This document shows, in pieces, positions 33,296-40,875 of a stretch of 55,843 bases of DNA. The stretch covers positions 1 to 55,843 of the forward strand of contig JAFUXG010000036.1 in NCBI GenBank assembly GCA_017470935.1, in the 5' to 3' direction. This DNA comes from Lachnospiraceae bacterium (GTDB taxonomy: Bacteria; Bacillota; Clostridia; Lachnospirales; Lachnospiraceae). The number at the start of each line of letters is the position of its first letter. Position 1 is the first letter of the stretch. The position numbers and the translations under genes were made by a program. The notes under the pieces were generated by a model. That model worked only from the letters and a program-made list of their open reading frames with translations. It made no database searches and was not told where the DNA came from.

Positions 33296-33326
33296 CAAGT
33301 TCGTACATTTCTCTTGCACGAACTTG
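33296..33326 (-). terminator. intrinsic terminator after the phospholipase C-like gene
   Basis: CAAGTTCGT and ACGAACTTG form a 9-bp stem with a 13-nt loop, followed on the minus strand by TTTTCTTTT. It lies 30 nt after the stop codon at 33357. Confidence 0.75.
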
Positions 33327-33356
33327 AAATAATATATATATCAAATTAAATTCACA

Positions 33357-33992
33357 TCATCTATGCACTGCCGCCGGTATTCTAACATATCCTCTTTTTG
33401 TCTCCATGGAAAGCATGCACACATGTAAGATCGCAGCAGACACGGTAGAGCACACACCAACAATGTACCTGCAATCCTGTTCTACATTATGGGTTCCTCT
33501 CCGTATATAATGTCTGTGCTGTTCTTTAATAAATTCCATTATATCAGCAACCGAATTGAATCTGGACATATCAGAAAGCTTAAGCTGGGATTTCCATCTC
33601 GCCAATTCATGCTCATTAAGATTCTTAATATATGCGCGAAGCTTATGCTTAAGCTCACCCTCATACACGCAATGATCCTTCATAGTCCCGGGATACTCCT
33701 TGTTATGGGGATATGTGAAATAATCTGCTATATAGTGAAGCACCTCACCAAGCTTTGTATAATACATGGTGGAAAGCTCTCCTATATGGCTGTATCCTGT
33801 TGTAAGCTTTCGCATCTGCTCCTCCACAAGGTGTATCGTTCCATTAATCTCATGCCGCTGTGTCAGAAATGAAGGCTTGCAATCCGGAAGAATGCTTCCA
33901 ACATAAAATGCCTTCTTATGCTTATCAAAATTACTAATATCTGATATGTTCACAATATGTCTTGCCAATGAAATATGTGATTTCTTACGCAT
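33357..33992 (-). CDS. zinc-dependent phospholipase C-like protein
   Basis: A 211-aa protein of the zinc-dependent phospholipase C/P1 nuclease fold. Metal-binding candidates are spread as in that family: His in KSHISLARHI near the N-terminus, SILPDCKPSF near 33, H in INGTIHLVEEQ, and LHYIADYFTYPHN near 86-98 with the typical His/Asp pattern. It lacks a signal peptide, unlike secreted toxins, and is shorter, as in the intracellular Firmicutes group often annotated this way. AAGGAGG precedes the ATG. Substrate unknown. A terminator follows, so it is monocistronic. Confidence 0.75.
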   Translation of the reverse strand: MRKKSHISLARHIVNISDISNFDKHKKAFYVGSILPDCKPSFLTQRHEINGTIHLVEEQMRKLTTGYSHIGELSTMYYTKLGEVLHYIADYFTYPHNKEYPGTMKDHCVYEGELKHKLRAYIKNLNEHELARWKSQLKLSDMSRFNSVADIMEFIKEQHRHYIRRGTHNVEQDCRYIVGVCSTVSAAILHVCMLSMETKRGYVRIPAAVHR

Positions 33993-34187
33993 ATGATACC
34001 TCCTTGTGTTAGTTAGTCGGATAAAACATCGTTATGTATAGTTTATCACTTTCCAAATAAAATACAATGGAAATATCAACAAAAAAATATACAAAAATTT
34101 CTGTACAAAATATATCTAAAGCTGTGATGTAAAAAGCTATGATACTAACTGTTTTCGGAAGCACTGCTTTATTATAAGCATTAAAAA

Positions 34188-34221
34188 GGCTTCACCCCAT
34201 CATATGAGATAGGACGAAGCC
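34188..34221 (-). terminator. terminator after the Cys-rich-ended protein gene
   Basis: GGCTTC and GAAGCC form the base of a hairpin followed on the minus strand by TTTTTAA. It lies 24 nt after the stop at 34245. The loop is long and imperfect. Confidence 0.6.
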
Positions 34222-34244
34222 CTTAACAAATAAATTGTATATGC

Positions 34245-35168
34245 TTACTCAGCTGGAGCATCAGCACCTGTAATAACTGTATCATTGTCACATACCGTAG
34301 CATTCCCACATCCGTTGTCAGCACAGTCATTCTTATATCTCTCCTCATACCTCGGTGCTCCAAGGTCAAGAGGCTTAATCTCAAGATCAAGAAGGTCACC
34401 GGCAACAAACATCATGCATTCAGTATTTTCAGGAGAGATGATGCTTCCCTTAGGAGTATCAATCCTGCCTTCGCTTGCAACCTTATAGCCTGCATAATAC
34501 ATACTCTGCAGTACAAGGGTAAGTCCAACAGTCACTGTGCTGTCATCAAGCTCAAAATCAATAAGCTTAGCAATGGAATACAGATTAATTCCCTGTGTCG
34601 GAAGGTTATTGGTATCGAGATAACCAATATAATTAATTACTGGAGTAGGAGCACCCTCACCAGCATATGCATATCCATAAGGTGCAAAAATCTCAAGCTC
34701 AACAGATGATGGATTAGTTTCCTCATCATAGGTAGGAGCAGTTATGTCTGACGGAAGATACACTGCGGTAGGGAAGATTGTATCTACCAGTCTTCCACCT
34801 GCATCATACAGATTAACTGCAAACTGCACAGTAAGATTTGAGAGTGTAACTCCATAACAATTAGGTCTTCCAGCTAAGGTCTCAATAGACACCCCATCTT
34901 CACCATAGGTATAGGTAGCATTTATTACCTTTACCGAAGCACATGTAACAGTTGGATAAGCAGTAGCAACATCTACACCAAGCTCGAAGGTAGTACACAG
35001 ATTGATGCCAATCTCATCATAGATAAGAGGAGCCATTACACTTAATACTCTAGGCTCTGCACAGATAGGATTTGCACATACATCAACACATCCCTCCTGA
35101 CACGGTGAAATCTCACGCACTGCATTACTTACGACTCTGGGTCTTTTTGAACATTTACACTTTGCCAT
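34245..35168 (-). CDS. unknown protein with cysteine-rich ends
   Basis: A 307-aa protein with no signal peptide or membrane segment. The first 40 residues hold eight Cys (including CKCSK and CQEGCVDVCANPIC), and the last 30 have CADNGCGNATVC. Between them lies a beta-rich body with APLIYDEIGINLC and repeated Thr/Val/Tyr-rich strands. The layout resembles clostridial coat or surface-layer-like proteins crosslinked through Cys, and the APLIYDEIGINL stretch recalls DUF3794-type proteins, but I do not recognise a family. Start ATG has AAGGAAA upstream. It is divergent from the coiled-coil gene at 35263, sharing a 94-bp promoter region. Confidence 0.6.
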   Translation of the reverse strand: MAKCKCSKRPRVVSNAVREISPCQEGCVDVCANPICAEPRVLSVMAPLIYDEIGINLCTTFELGVDVATAYPTVTCASVKVINATYTYGEDGVSIETLAGRPNCYGVTLSNLTVQFAVNLYDAGGRLVDTIFPTAVYLPSDITAPTYDEETNPSSVELEIFAPYGYAYAGEGAPTPVINYIGYLDTNNLPTQGINLYSIAKLIDFELDDSTVTVGLTLVLQSMYYAGYKVASEGRIDTPKGSIISPENTECMMFVAGDLLDLEIKPLDLGAPRYEERYKNDCADNGCGNATVCDNDTVITGADAPAE

Positions 35169-35262
35169 AATGCATTTCCTTATAATTCTTTACTATATAA
35201 TATGTCATAAAAAATGAAATGTTCCCATATAGTTAGAAAAAAACAATTTCGAGGTTTCCAGA

Positions 35263-36273
35263 ATGGATTTGATCATACAGACAGGCTCTGAAAGAAAGCA
35301 TATGCTTTACAGTATGGGGTCTCATATTATTATGAGACAGCTTCAGCCGGAATTTGTATCAAGACCGGCTATTCTTGCCCGCGACTTTGCCGGCGAGCTT
35401 AGTGGTGTATATACAAAAGATACCATATTATACTCTTATATTACATTAAATGATTCTCTTATCTTAAGGGATATCACAGACAACGTTCCCATCATACAGT
35501 TAAATGCCAATCGGCATCACAAATATGAGCTGGCAAGCATGACTGTATTTAAGGAACAGATAATACTTATTTTCTGTGCCTATGATCCCACAGACAATAT
35601 ATGGACTGTGAAATACATAACTCACTCACCGGTTAGAAATACTTTCGGTAACCATACTTCATCTGCCGCTAATGAGAATAGCTTTTCCAATAATGTATCA
35701 GCTTCCGCAAACAGGGACAGCCCTTCTATTGACGCTTTAACACCAACAAATGCTAACACAATACTTGAAGCTATACCCTACAGACCGCATTTTTCAGTCC
35801 TTAACACCAATGCACATTTAATGCTTGATATTAACAGTGACGGCAAGGACTATCTATGGGAGATAACCTCTGATTTTAAGCTGGTAAGCCACAATGATAT
35901 TAACGAAACATTAAAACAGCAAAGTGTGTGGCAGCTAGACAAGATAGGTTCTCTTCAAGAGGATGTGGATATGCTTCAACAGGCAAGCAGTCTTATGATG
36001 AATAAGATAAATTCTCTGTTAAATGAAAACGAACAATTAAGAAATGAGAATACAAGGCTTCAGGATGAAGGCTCAAGGCTCTCCCCAGTTATTAAAGAAA
36101 AGGAGGATAAGCTAAGGGCTCTTTCAGATTCCCTAAATGAAACACAAAAAGCACTCACAATACGGGAGGCCCAGATTGAGAGTGCTAAAAAACAATATAA
36201 TGAACTAATGGATGTAGCTGAAAAGTATCGTGATGAAGCTATCAAATGGAGAACAGCTCTGATGTCAAAGTGA
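35263..36273 (+). CDS. unknown protein with C-terminal coiled coil
   Basis: A 336-aa cytosolic-looking protein. The first ~190 residues are beta-rich (repeated short strands such as TILYSYITLNDSLILRDI and IILIFCAYD), reminiscent of a propeller-like or sensor fold, with a Ser/Asn-rich loop near 128-160. Residues ~222-325 form a long coiled coil (LQEDVDMLQQASSLM, NENEQLRNENTRLQDE and onward). No catalytic motif is seen. The gene starts after CGAGG and is divergent from the Cys-rich-ended protein gene, which suggests shared regulation. It converges on nadA. Function unknown. Confidence 0.6.
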   Translation: MDLIIQTGSERKHMLYSMGSHIIMRQLQPEFVSRPAILARDFAGELSGVYTKDTILYSYITLNDSLILRDITDNVPIIQLNANRHHKYELASMTVFKEQIILIFCAYDPTDNIWTVKYITHSPVRNTFGNHTSSAANENSFSNNVSASANRDSPSIDALTPTNANTILEAIPYRPHFSVLNTNAHLMLDINSDGKDYLWEITSDFKLVSHNDINETLKQQSVWQLDKIGSLQEDVDMLQQASSLMMNKINSLLNENEQLRNENTRLQDEGSRLSPVIKEKEDKLRALSDSLNETQKALTIREAQIESAKKQYNELMDVAEKYRDEAIKWRTALMSK

Positions 36274-36346
36274 CTCTTACTATCATCTGTCAAATTATTA
36301 TCGATACAGATAACCGCCACCAAGAGCTGGAATGTGGTTATTGTTT

Positions 36347-37258
36347 TCATTTTGCCAACTCAAGCATTCGTTCAAGAGGTCTCTTTGCCGATTCCATAAT
36401 ATCATCGGGAAGTGTGACATCAGGCTCCATGGATTCAAGCGCCTCAAGCACCTTATCAAGAGTTACAAGCTTCATATTGGGGCAGAATTGTCTGTGACCA
36501 ACAGAATAAAATTTTTTATCAGGATTTTTCTGCATAAGCTCAAAGAACACACCCATCTCTGTACAAATGATAAATTCCTTTTTATCACTTGCAGTTGCAT
36601 GATCTATAATCTCAGATGTGCTTCCAATAAAATCAGAAATCTCAAGCACATCCATAGTACACTCCGGATGTGTCAGCACCTCTGCATTAGGACAGAGCTT
36701 CTTTGCCTGCTCCACAGCCTCCTTAGTGATACTCTTATGTACATGACAATAACCGTCATTAAAAATAAAATGCTTTTCCGGAAGCCTGGCTGCAATGTAC
36801 CTTCCAAGATTATTATCAGGAACAAAGAATATGTTCTTCTCCTTAAGATTGCTTACCACCTTAAGGGCATTGGATGATGTAACACAAACATCTGATACAG
36901 ACTTGATCTCTGCTGTGGAATTCACATAGCAAACTACTGCCAGGTCATCATATTCTTCCCTTACCTCAGCAATTCTCTTCCTTGTCACCATATGTGCCAT
37001 GGGACAGTCAGCGCTTGCATCTGCCATAACAACCCTCTTTTCAGGATTAAGAAGCTTTGCACTCTCACCCATAAATGACACGCCGCCAAAGAGGATATTG
37101 GCTTCCTTAACCTTCGTGGCCACCTTTGCCAGGTAGAAGGAATCTCCCACATAATCAGCCAGCTCCTGCACTTCTCCATCCACATAATAGTGGGCCAATA
37201 TGACAACATCCTTTTCTTCCTTCAGCGCCTTGATACGGCTTACAATCTCTTTATCCAT
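36347..37258 (-). CDS. nadA: quinolinate synthase
   Basis: A 303-aa [4Fe-4S] enzyme that condenses iminoaspartate with dihydroxyacetone phosphate in NAD synthesis. The short (~300-aa) type is typical of Firmicutes and archaea. Cluster cysteines are visible in ASADCPMAH (~85), SVSDVCVTSSNA and RQFCPNMKL (~269). ILAHYYVDGEVQELADYVGDS near the N-terminus and FVPDNNLG near 148 are the substrate-binding signatures. Partner genes nadB and nadC are not adjacent. AGGAGA precedes the ATG. A strong terminator separates it from rpsI upstream. Confidence 0.93.
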   Translation of the reverse strand: MDKEIVSRIKALKEEKDVVILAHYYVDGEVQELADYVGDSFYLAKVATKVKEANILFGGVSFMGESAKLLNPEKRVVMADASADCPMAHMVTRKRIAEVREEYDDLAVVCYVNSTAEIKSVSDVCVTSSNALKVVSNLKEKNIFFVPDNNLGRYIAARLPEKHFIFNDGYCHVHKSITKEAVEQAKKLCPNAEVLTHPECTMDVLEISDFIGSTSEIIDHATASDKKEFIICTEMGVFFELMQKNPDKKFYSVGHRQFCPNMKLVTLDKVLEALESMEPDVTLPDDIMESAKRPLERMLELAK

Positions 37259-37281
37259 TGTTATCTCCTAAACATTTAATA

Positions 37282-37313
37282 AAAGCTCCGAGACACAAAG
37301 TACTCGGAGCTTT
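37282..37313 (-). terminator. intrinsic terminator after rpsI
   Basis: AAAGCTCCGAG and CTCGGAGCTTT form a perfect 11-bp stem with a 10-nt loop, followed on the minus strand by TTTTATT. It ends the rplM-rpsI unit. Confidence 0.88.
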
Positions 37314-37332
37314 GTACAATAAACAATATTGA

Positions 37333-37728
37333 TCAACGTTTTGAGAACTGCGGTGCACGACGAGCAGCCTTCAAACCATACTTCTTTCTCTCCTTCATAC
37401 GAGAATCACGAGTAAGGTATCCTGCCTTCTTAAGAGCCGGACGGTTCTCAGCGTCTGCCTCTAACAATGCTCTTGAAATACCATGACGGATAGCACCGGC
37501 CTGGCCTGTATATCCACCACCGCGAACATTAACAAGTACATCAAACTTTCCCTGTGTATTAGTTACAACAAATGGCTGATTAACGATAAGCTTCAAGGTA
37601 TCAAGACCAAAGTAATCATCCATATCTTTCTTATTAATAGTAATCTTACCTGTACCAGGTGTTAAGTAAACTCTTGCAACACTGCTTTTTCTTCTGCCTG
37701 TTCCATAAAATCTTGCTGATTTTGCCAC
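37333..37728 (-). CDS. rpsI: 30S ribosomal protein S9
   Basis: A 131-aa S9. The signatures [16 protein letters not shown] at the start, [19 protein letters not shown] and the basic C-terminus ending APQFSKR are diagnostic; the tail reaches the ribosomal P site. I take the GTG at 37728 as start because AAGGAGG lies just upstream; the ATG six codons earlier overlaps the end of rplM and contains that site. It is co-transcribed with rplM. Confidence 0.97.
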   Translation of the reverse strand: MAKSARFYGTGRRKSSVARVYLTPGTGKITINKKDMDDYFGLDTLKLIVNQPFVVTNTQGKFDVLVNVRGGGYTGQAGAIRHGISRALLEADAENRPALKKAGYLTRDSRMKERKKYGLKAARRAPQFSKR

Positions 37729-37745
37729 TACTTTGTCCTCCTTCA

Positions 37746-38180
37746 TTAATACTTAATCTCTAACTCTTTTGGCTGCTGTGCCTGCTGCTTGTGATCAGGT
37801 CCTGCGTACACATGTAGCTTTGTGATCATCTGACGTCCCAAAGGTCCCTTAGGCAGCATACCCTTAACAGCCTTGCGGAGAACTTCCTCAGGCTTCTTTG
37901 CTAACATTTCCTTAAGTGTTGTCTCTTTCATACCACCTACATAGCCTGAATAGTTGTGATAGATCTTCTGGTCTAACTTCTTGCCAGTAACCTTAATCTT
38001 ATCTGCATTAACAACTACTACGTAATCACCTGTATCAATATGTGGTGTAAATGTAGGCTTATTCTTACCTCTTAATACGCTTGCAATCTCAGATGCCAAA
38101 CGTCCTAATGTATGTCCTGTAGCATCCACTACATACCACTGTCTCTCAATTGTCGATGGGCTTGCCATATAACTCTTCAT
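37746..38180 (-). CDS. rplM: 50S ribosomal protein L13
   Basis: A 144-aa L13. The start [20 protein letters not shown] with AAGGAGG upstream, the core [17 protein letters not shown] and the block [12 protein letters not shown] identify it. A longer in-frame upstream extension to 38291 has no ribosome site and lies in the leader, so I reject it. It opens the rplM-rpsI operon, behind a ~250-nt structured leader and a consensus promoter. In many Firmicutes L13 follows truA directly; here the sucrose PTS cassette separates them. Confidence 0.97.
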   Translation of the reverse strand: MKSYMASPSTIERQWYVVDATGHTLGRLASEIASVLRGKNKPTFTPHIDTGDYVVVVNADKIKVTGKKLDQKIYHNYSGYVGGMKETTLKEMLAKKPEEVLRKAVKGMLPKGPLGRQMITKLHVYAGPDHKQQAQQPKELEIKY

Positions 38181-38429
38181 GGTGTTCCTCCTTAAAATAT
38201 TCAAATGTCTCCGTCTTCCACACCTATGCTTAATACCGCAATGTCCGAAACGATATACCTGATATGTGCTTCTGACATAATCTATTATCATCCTTATCCC
38301 GTCTCATCACACTACCGTCTTCGGCATCCATATGTATGATGTTGGAAAGCGACAGAAGCTCGGGTGATACAAAACTACCAGGACACCGGGGCTTATTGGC
38401 ATCAAGGCAGTCTTTTCCTATCGTCACAA
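38181..38429 (-). ncRNA. structured 5' leader of rplM-rpsI (possible r-protein autoregulation)
   Basis: About 250 nt of untranslated leader follow the promoter. It can form a GGTG/CACC hairpin, and a longer one in which CATCATAC pairs with GTGTGATG and an inner TGCCG-AAGA-CGGTA stem closes it. Ribosomal-protein leaders such as the known L13 leader regulate this operon in Firmicutes; I cannot confirm that this one belongs to that family. Confidence 0.5.
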
Positions 38430-38435
38430 GAAAGT

Positions 38436-38464
38436 ATTATATTATAAATGAATCCCCATGTCAA
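38436..38464 (-). promoter_or_regulatory. sigma-A promoter of rplM-rpsI
   Basis: On the minus strand perfect TTGACA (38459-38464) and TATAAT (38436-38441) boxes are separated by 17 nt, a full consensus promoter. Confidence 0.9.
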
Positions 38465-38597
38465 CGGATTTTTTCTAACTTTTTGCCGCTTGTTGCCGCT
38501 TATTTTGTAACGGATCCAGCAGGACACTCACTTTCTGCAGGGCTTAATGATGCAGAGGAGCAATATCCGATGCACAGCCCCCTGCTGATGAAGAACA

Positions 38598-38625
38598 AAG
38601 GGCAGCCTGTGATTTGGCTGCCCTT
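38598..38625 (-). terminator. intrinsic terminator after ptsI
   Basis: AAGGGCAGCC and GGCTGCCCTT form a perfect 10-bp stem with an 8-nt loop, followed on the minus strand by TTTGTTCTT. It ends the sucrose PTS transcript before the rplM promoter. Confidence 0.85.
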
Positions 38626-38656
38626 CTGCTATGACTATATAGTATGTTTGTTGCTT

Positions 38657-40282
38657 TTACTTACTAAGGTCAAGACCTCTTATAACCTTACGTATCGGCA
38701 GTACCGACTTAGGATTAACCGAAAGCTCATCAATACCCATACGCAGGAAGGTTTCTGTTAGGGAAAGGTCTGAGCCCAGCTCTCCACATATACCGACCCA
38801 AGTATTATGCCTGTGTCCTGCCTCAATTGTCATCTGAATAGCCTTAAGCACTGCCGAATGATGTGTGTCAAGGAAAGGCTCAAGCTTTGCATTCTGACGG
38901 TCTATGGCAAGGGTATACTGGGTAAGGTCATTAGTTCCGATGGAGAAGAAATCACATTTCTCAGCCAGTTCATCTGCACAGAGCACCGCAGCAGGGGTTT
39001 CGATCATGATACCCACCTGGTACTCGCCAACCTTGACACCCTCTTTGATAAGCTCCTCTTTACACTCATCAAGAATCTGCTGTGCCTCATTTAACTCCCT
39101 GAGACTTATTATCATAGGGAACATTATTCCAAGATTACCATATGCTGATGCCCTAAGAATTGCCCTAAGCTGTGTCTTAAAGAAATCCTTTCTTGTAAGG
39201 CAGATCCTTATGGCGCGATATCCCAGTGCCGGATTCTCCTCCTCACCAAGATCCATATACTCAACTGTCTTATCGGCGCCTATATCGCAGGTCCTTATTA
39301 TAACCTGCTTGGGTGCCAATGACTCAACTGCCAGCTTATAAGCCTTGAACTGCTCATCCTCTGTGGGATAATCCTTGCTGTTAAGATACACAAACTCCGA
39401 GCGGAAAAGTCCAACGCCACCTGCATCATTCTGCTGAACCATTCCAATATCAGAAGGTCCGCCGATATTGGCATATACCTTGATGGTCTTACCGTCAATA
39501 GTGGTATTATCCTTACCCTTAAGCTCCTGTAAAAGTGCAAGCTTCTTCTCGTCCTCCTGCATTTTCTTAGACAGGCTGTCCATCAGGTCATCTGTGGGCT
39601 CCACATACACACATGAATTATATCCGTCTATAATGGCAGTCTTACCATCCCAGCTGTCGTCAATCTCCTTGCACTGAATGATAGTCGGAAGGTTCATGCT
39701 GCGGGCAAGTATTGCCGTATGACTGTTAGAGCTTCCCTCTCTTGTGATCATTCCAAGAAGCAGTGATTTGTCAAGCTTCACCGTCTCAGATGGTGCAAGG
39801 TCCTCCGCCACAAGAATAGTGGGCTCGGTTCCCTGCATAGAGGCAGGATCAACTCCGAATAACACATCTAACACCGCCTGCTTAATATCGTGTATATCCG
39901 CACTTCTTGCCTGCATATATGGATCATCCATCTGCGCAAACACCTCTGCCTGGTTATTAAATGCAACATTCACCGCATACTCTGCCGACTTCTTCTGCCC
40001 GGTTATTATCTCCTTGACCGCATCCTGGAGATCATCATCCTCAAGCATCATGGCATGGACCTCAAATATCTCCGCGCTCTCCTCTCCCGCTGCCTCTAAG
40101 GCTTTGTCATAGAGTGCATTCTGCCCATCTATGGCCTTCTCCAAAGCCGCCTCGAACTTAGCTATCTCCCCATCCGTATCGGCAATGTCATTCTCATTTA
40201 TCTCATAGCTTGGTGCCTTATATATCTTCACCTTGCCGATTGCAATTCCGTTCAAAATACTTTTACCTGTTGCTACCTGCAT
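38657..40282 (-). CDS. ptsI: PTS enzyme I (phosphoenolpyruvate-protein phosphotransferase)
   Basis: A 541-aa enzyme I, which takes phosphate from PEP and passes it to HPr. The phosphohistidine motif GSSNSHTAILARS is near residue 188; the C-terminal PEP-binding barrel has GGVGLFRSEFVYL near 288, LGYRAIRICL near 350, and the FSIGTNDLTQY and GICGELGSD blocks. Length is slightly below the usual ~570 aa. Start ATG follows AGGAGTGG. It is the last gene of the sucrose cassette, 209 nt after ptsH, with a hairpin between. It probably serves other PTS sugars too if no second ptsI exists. Confidence 0.95.
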   Translation of the reverse strand: MQVATGKSILNGIAIGKVKIYKAPSYEINENDIADTDGEIAKFEAALEKAIDGQNALYDKALEAAGEESAEIFEVHAMMLEDDDLQDAVKEIITGQKKSAEYAVNVAFNNQAEVFAQMDDPYMQARSADIHDIKQAVLDVLFGVDPASMQGTEPTILVAEDLAPSETVKLDKSLLLGMITREGSSNSHTAILARSMNLPTIIQCKEIDDSWDGKTAIIDGYNSCVYVEPTDDLMDSLSKKMQEDEKKLALLQELKGKDNTTIDGKTIKVYANIGGPSDIGMVQQNDAGGVGLFRSEFVYLNSKDYPTEDEQFKAYKLAVESLAPKQVIIRTCDIGADKTVEYMDLGEEENPALGYRAIRICLTRKDFFKTQLRAILRASAYGNLGIMFPMIISLRELNEAQQILDECKEELIKEGVKVGEYQVGIMIETPAAVLCADELAEKCDFFSIGTNDLTQYTLAIDRQNAKLEPFLDTHHSAVLKAIQMTIEAGHRHNTWVGICGELGSDLSLTETFLRMGIDELSVNPKSVLPIRKVIRGLDLSK

Positions 40283-40310
40283 ACCCCCACTCCTTTCTTA
40301 TTTGAGTTCC

Positions 40311-40343
40311 GCATCTATGCTCAAGGTTCCTTTCCATAGATGC
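40311..40343 (-). other. hairpin in the ptsI leader
   Basis: GCATCTATG and CATAGATGC form a 9-bp stem with a 15-nt loop, about 30 nt upstream of the ptsI start. No T-run follows on the coding strand, so it may affect translation or RNA processing. Confidence 0.45.
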
Positions 40344-40386
40344 TGTTTTGAGTTCATCATCCATGCTCCATATGTTCATAAGATGG

Positions 40387-40416
40387 AATAACCGGCCCTC
40401 AATAGAACCGGTTATT
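40387..40416 (-). terminator. hairpin between ptsH and ptsI
   Basis: AATAACCGG and CCGGTTATT form a perfect 9-bp stem with a 12-nt loop. The minus strand lacks a strong T-run after it, so it may be a weak terminator or processing site that lowers ptsI relative to ptsH. Confidence 0.5.
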
Positions 40417-40491
40417 CTGATTGTCAATACATTCTCTAATTCCTTAATAAGAATTCTATCTTATTATATATAGTCCATCATATATGCAGGT

Positions 40492-40749
40492 TTAAAAATT
40501 CTCCTCAAATGCCTTCTTAACTGCCTCTGCTGCTGCATCCTCATCAGGACCCTCAACCTTGATTGTGATGGTATCGCCCTGCTTGATTCCCATTCCCATA
40601 AGCTTCATAAGCTTCTTCATATCGCAGCTTGCGTCACCCTTCCATACGGTAATGGCGCTTTCAAAGCCCTTAACCTCTTTAACAAGAACTCCTGCCGGGC
40701 GGGCATGGATTCCGTTAGGATCATTAATTGTGTAATTGAATTCTTTCAT
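40492..40749 (-). CDS. ptsH: HPr-like phosphocarrier protein lacking Ser46
   Basis: An 85-aa HPr. The active-site motif GIHARPAG places the phospho-His at residue 15, as required for transfer from enzyme I to the EII. At the regulatory site, Bacillus HPr has NLKS(46)IMGVMSLG, while here the aligned segment reads DMKKLMKLMGMG with Lys at 46. This HPr therefore cannot be phosphorylated by HPr kinase at that position and should not support CcpA-type repression. AGGAGG precedes the ATG. It sits between the sucrose EII and enzyme I genes. A second HPr with Ser46 may be encoded elsewhere. Confidence 0.93.
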   Translation of the reverse strand: MKEFNYTINDPNGIHARPAGVLVKEVKGFESAITVWKGDASCDMKKLMKLMGMGIKQGDTITIKVEGPDEDAAAEAVKKAFEENF

Positions 40750-40780
40750 GTTGTGTAACCTCCTTAGATTGTATATTTAT

Positions 40781-40874
40781 TAGGTATCTGCAAAACTCAT
40801 TAACAACTTATATCATGTTGTGAATATTGTATAGACAACAAACAAAGTGTACATATGAGCTTCGCAATTGCCTA
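40781..40874 (-). repeat. long inverted repeat, intergenic element copy B
   Basis: TAGGTATCTGCAAAACTCAT (40781-40800) and ATGAGCTTCGCAATTGCCTA (40855-40874) pair with a few mismatches and G-U pairs around a ~54-nt loop. It fills the gap between the EIIBCA stop and ptsH. Arms and part of the loop resemble copy C at 45856. Confidence 0.65.
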
Positions 40875-40875
40875 T

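Noticed and set aside
36246-36877. Plus-strand frames over nadA
   Set aside because: They lie opposite a clear quinolinate synthase gene and resemble no protein family.
38230-38427. 65-aa minus-strand frame upstream of rplM
   Set aside because: It starts with GTG without a ribosome site and coincides with the structured leader; the peptide resembles nothing.
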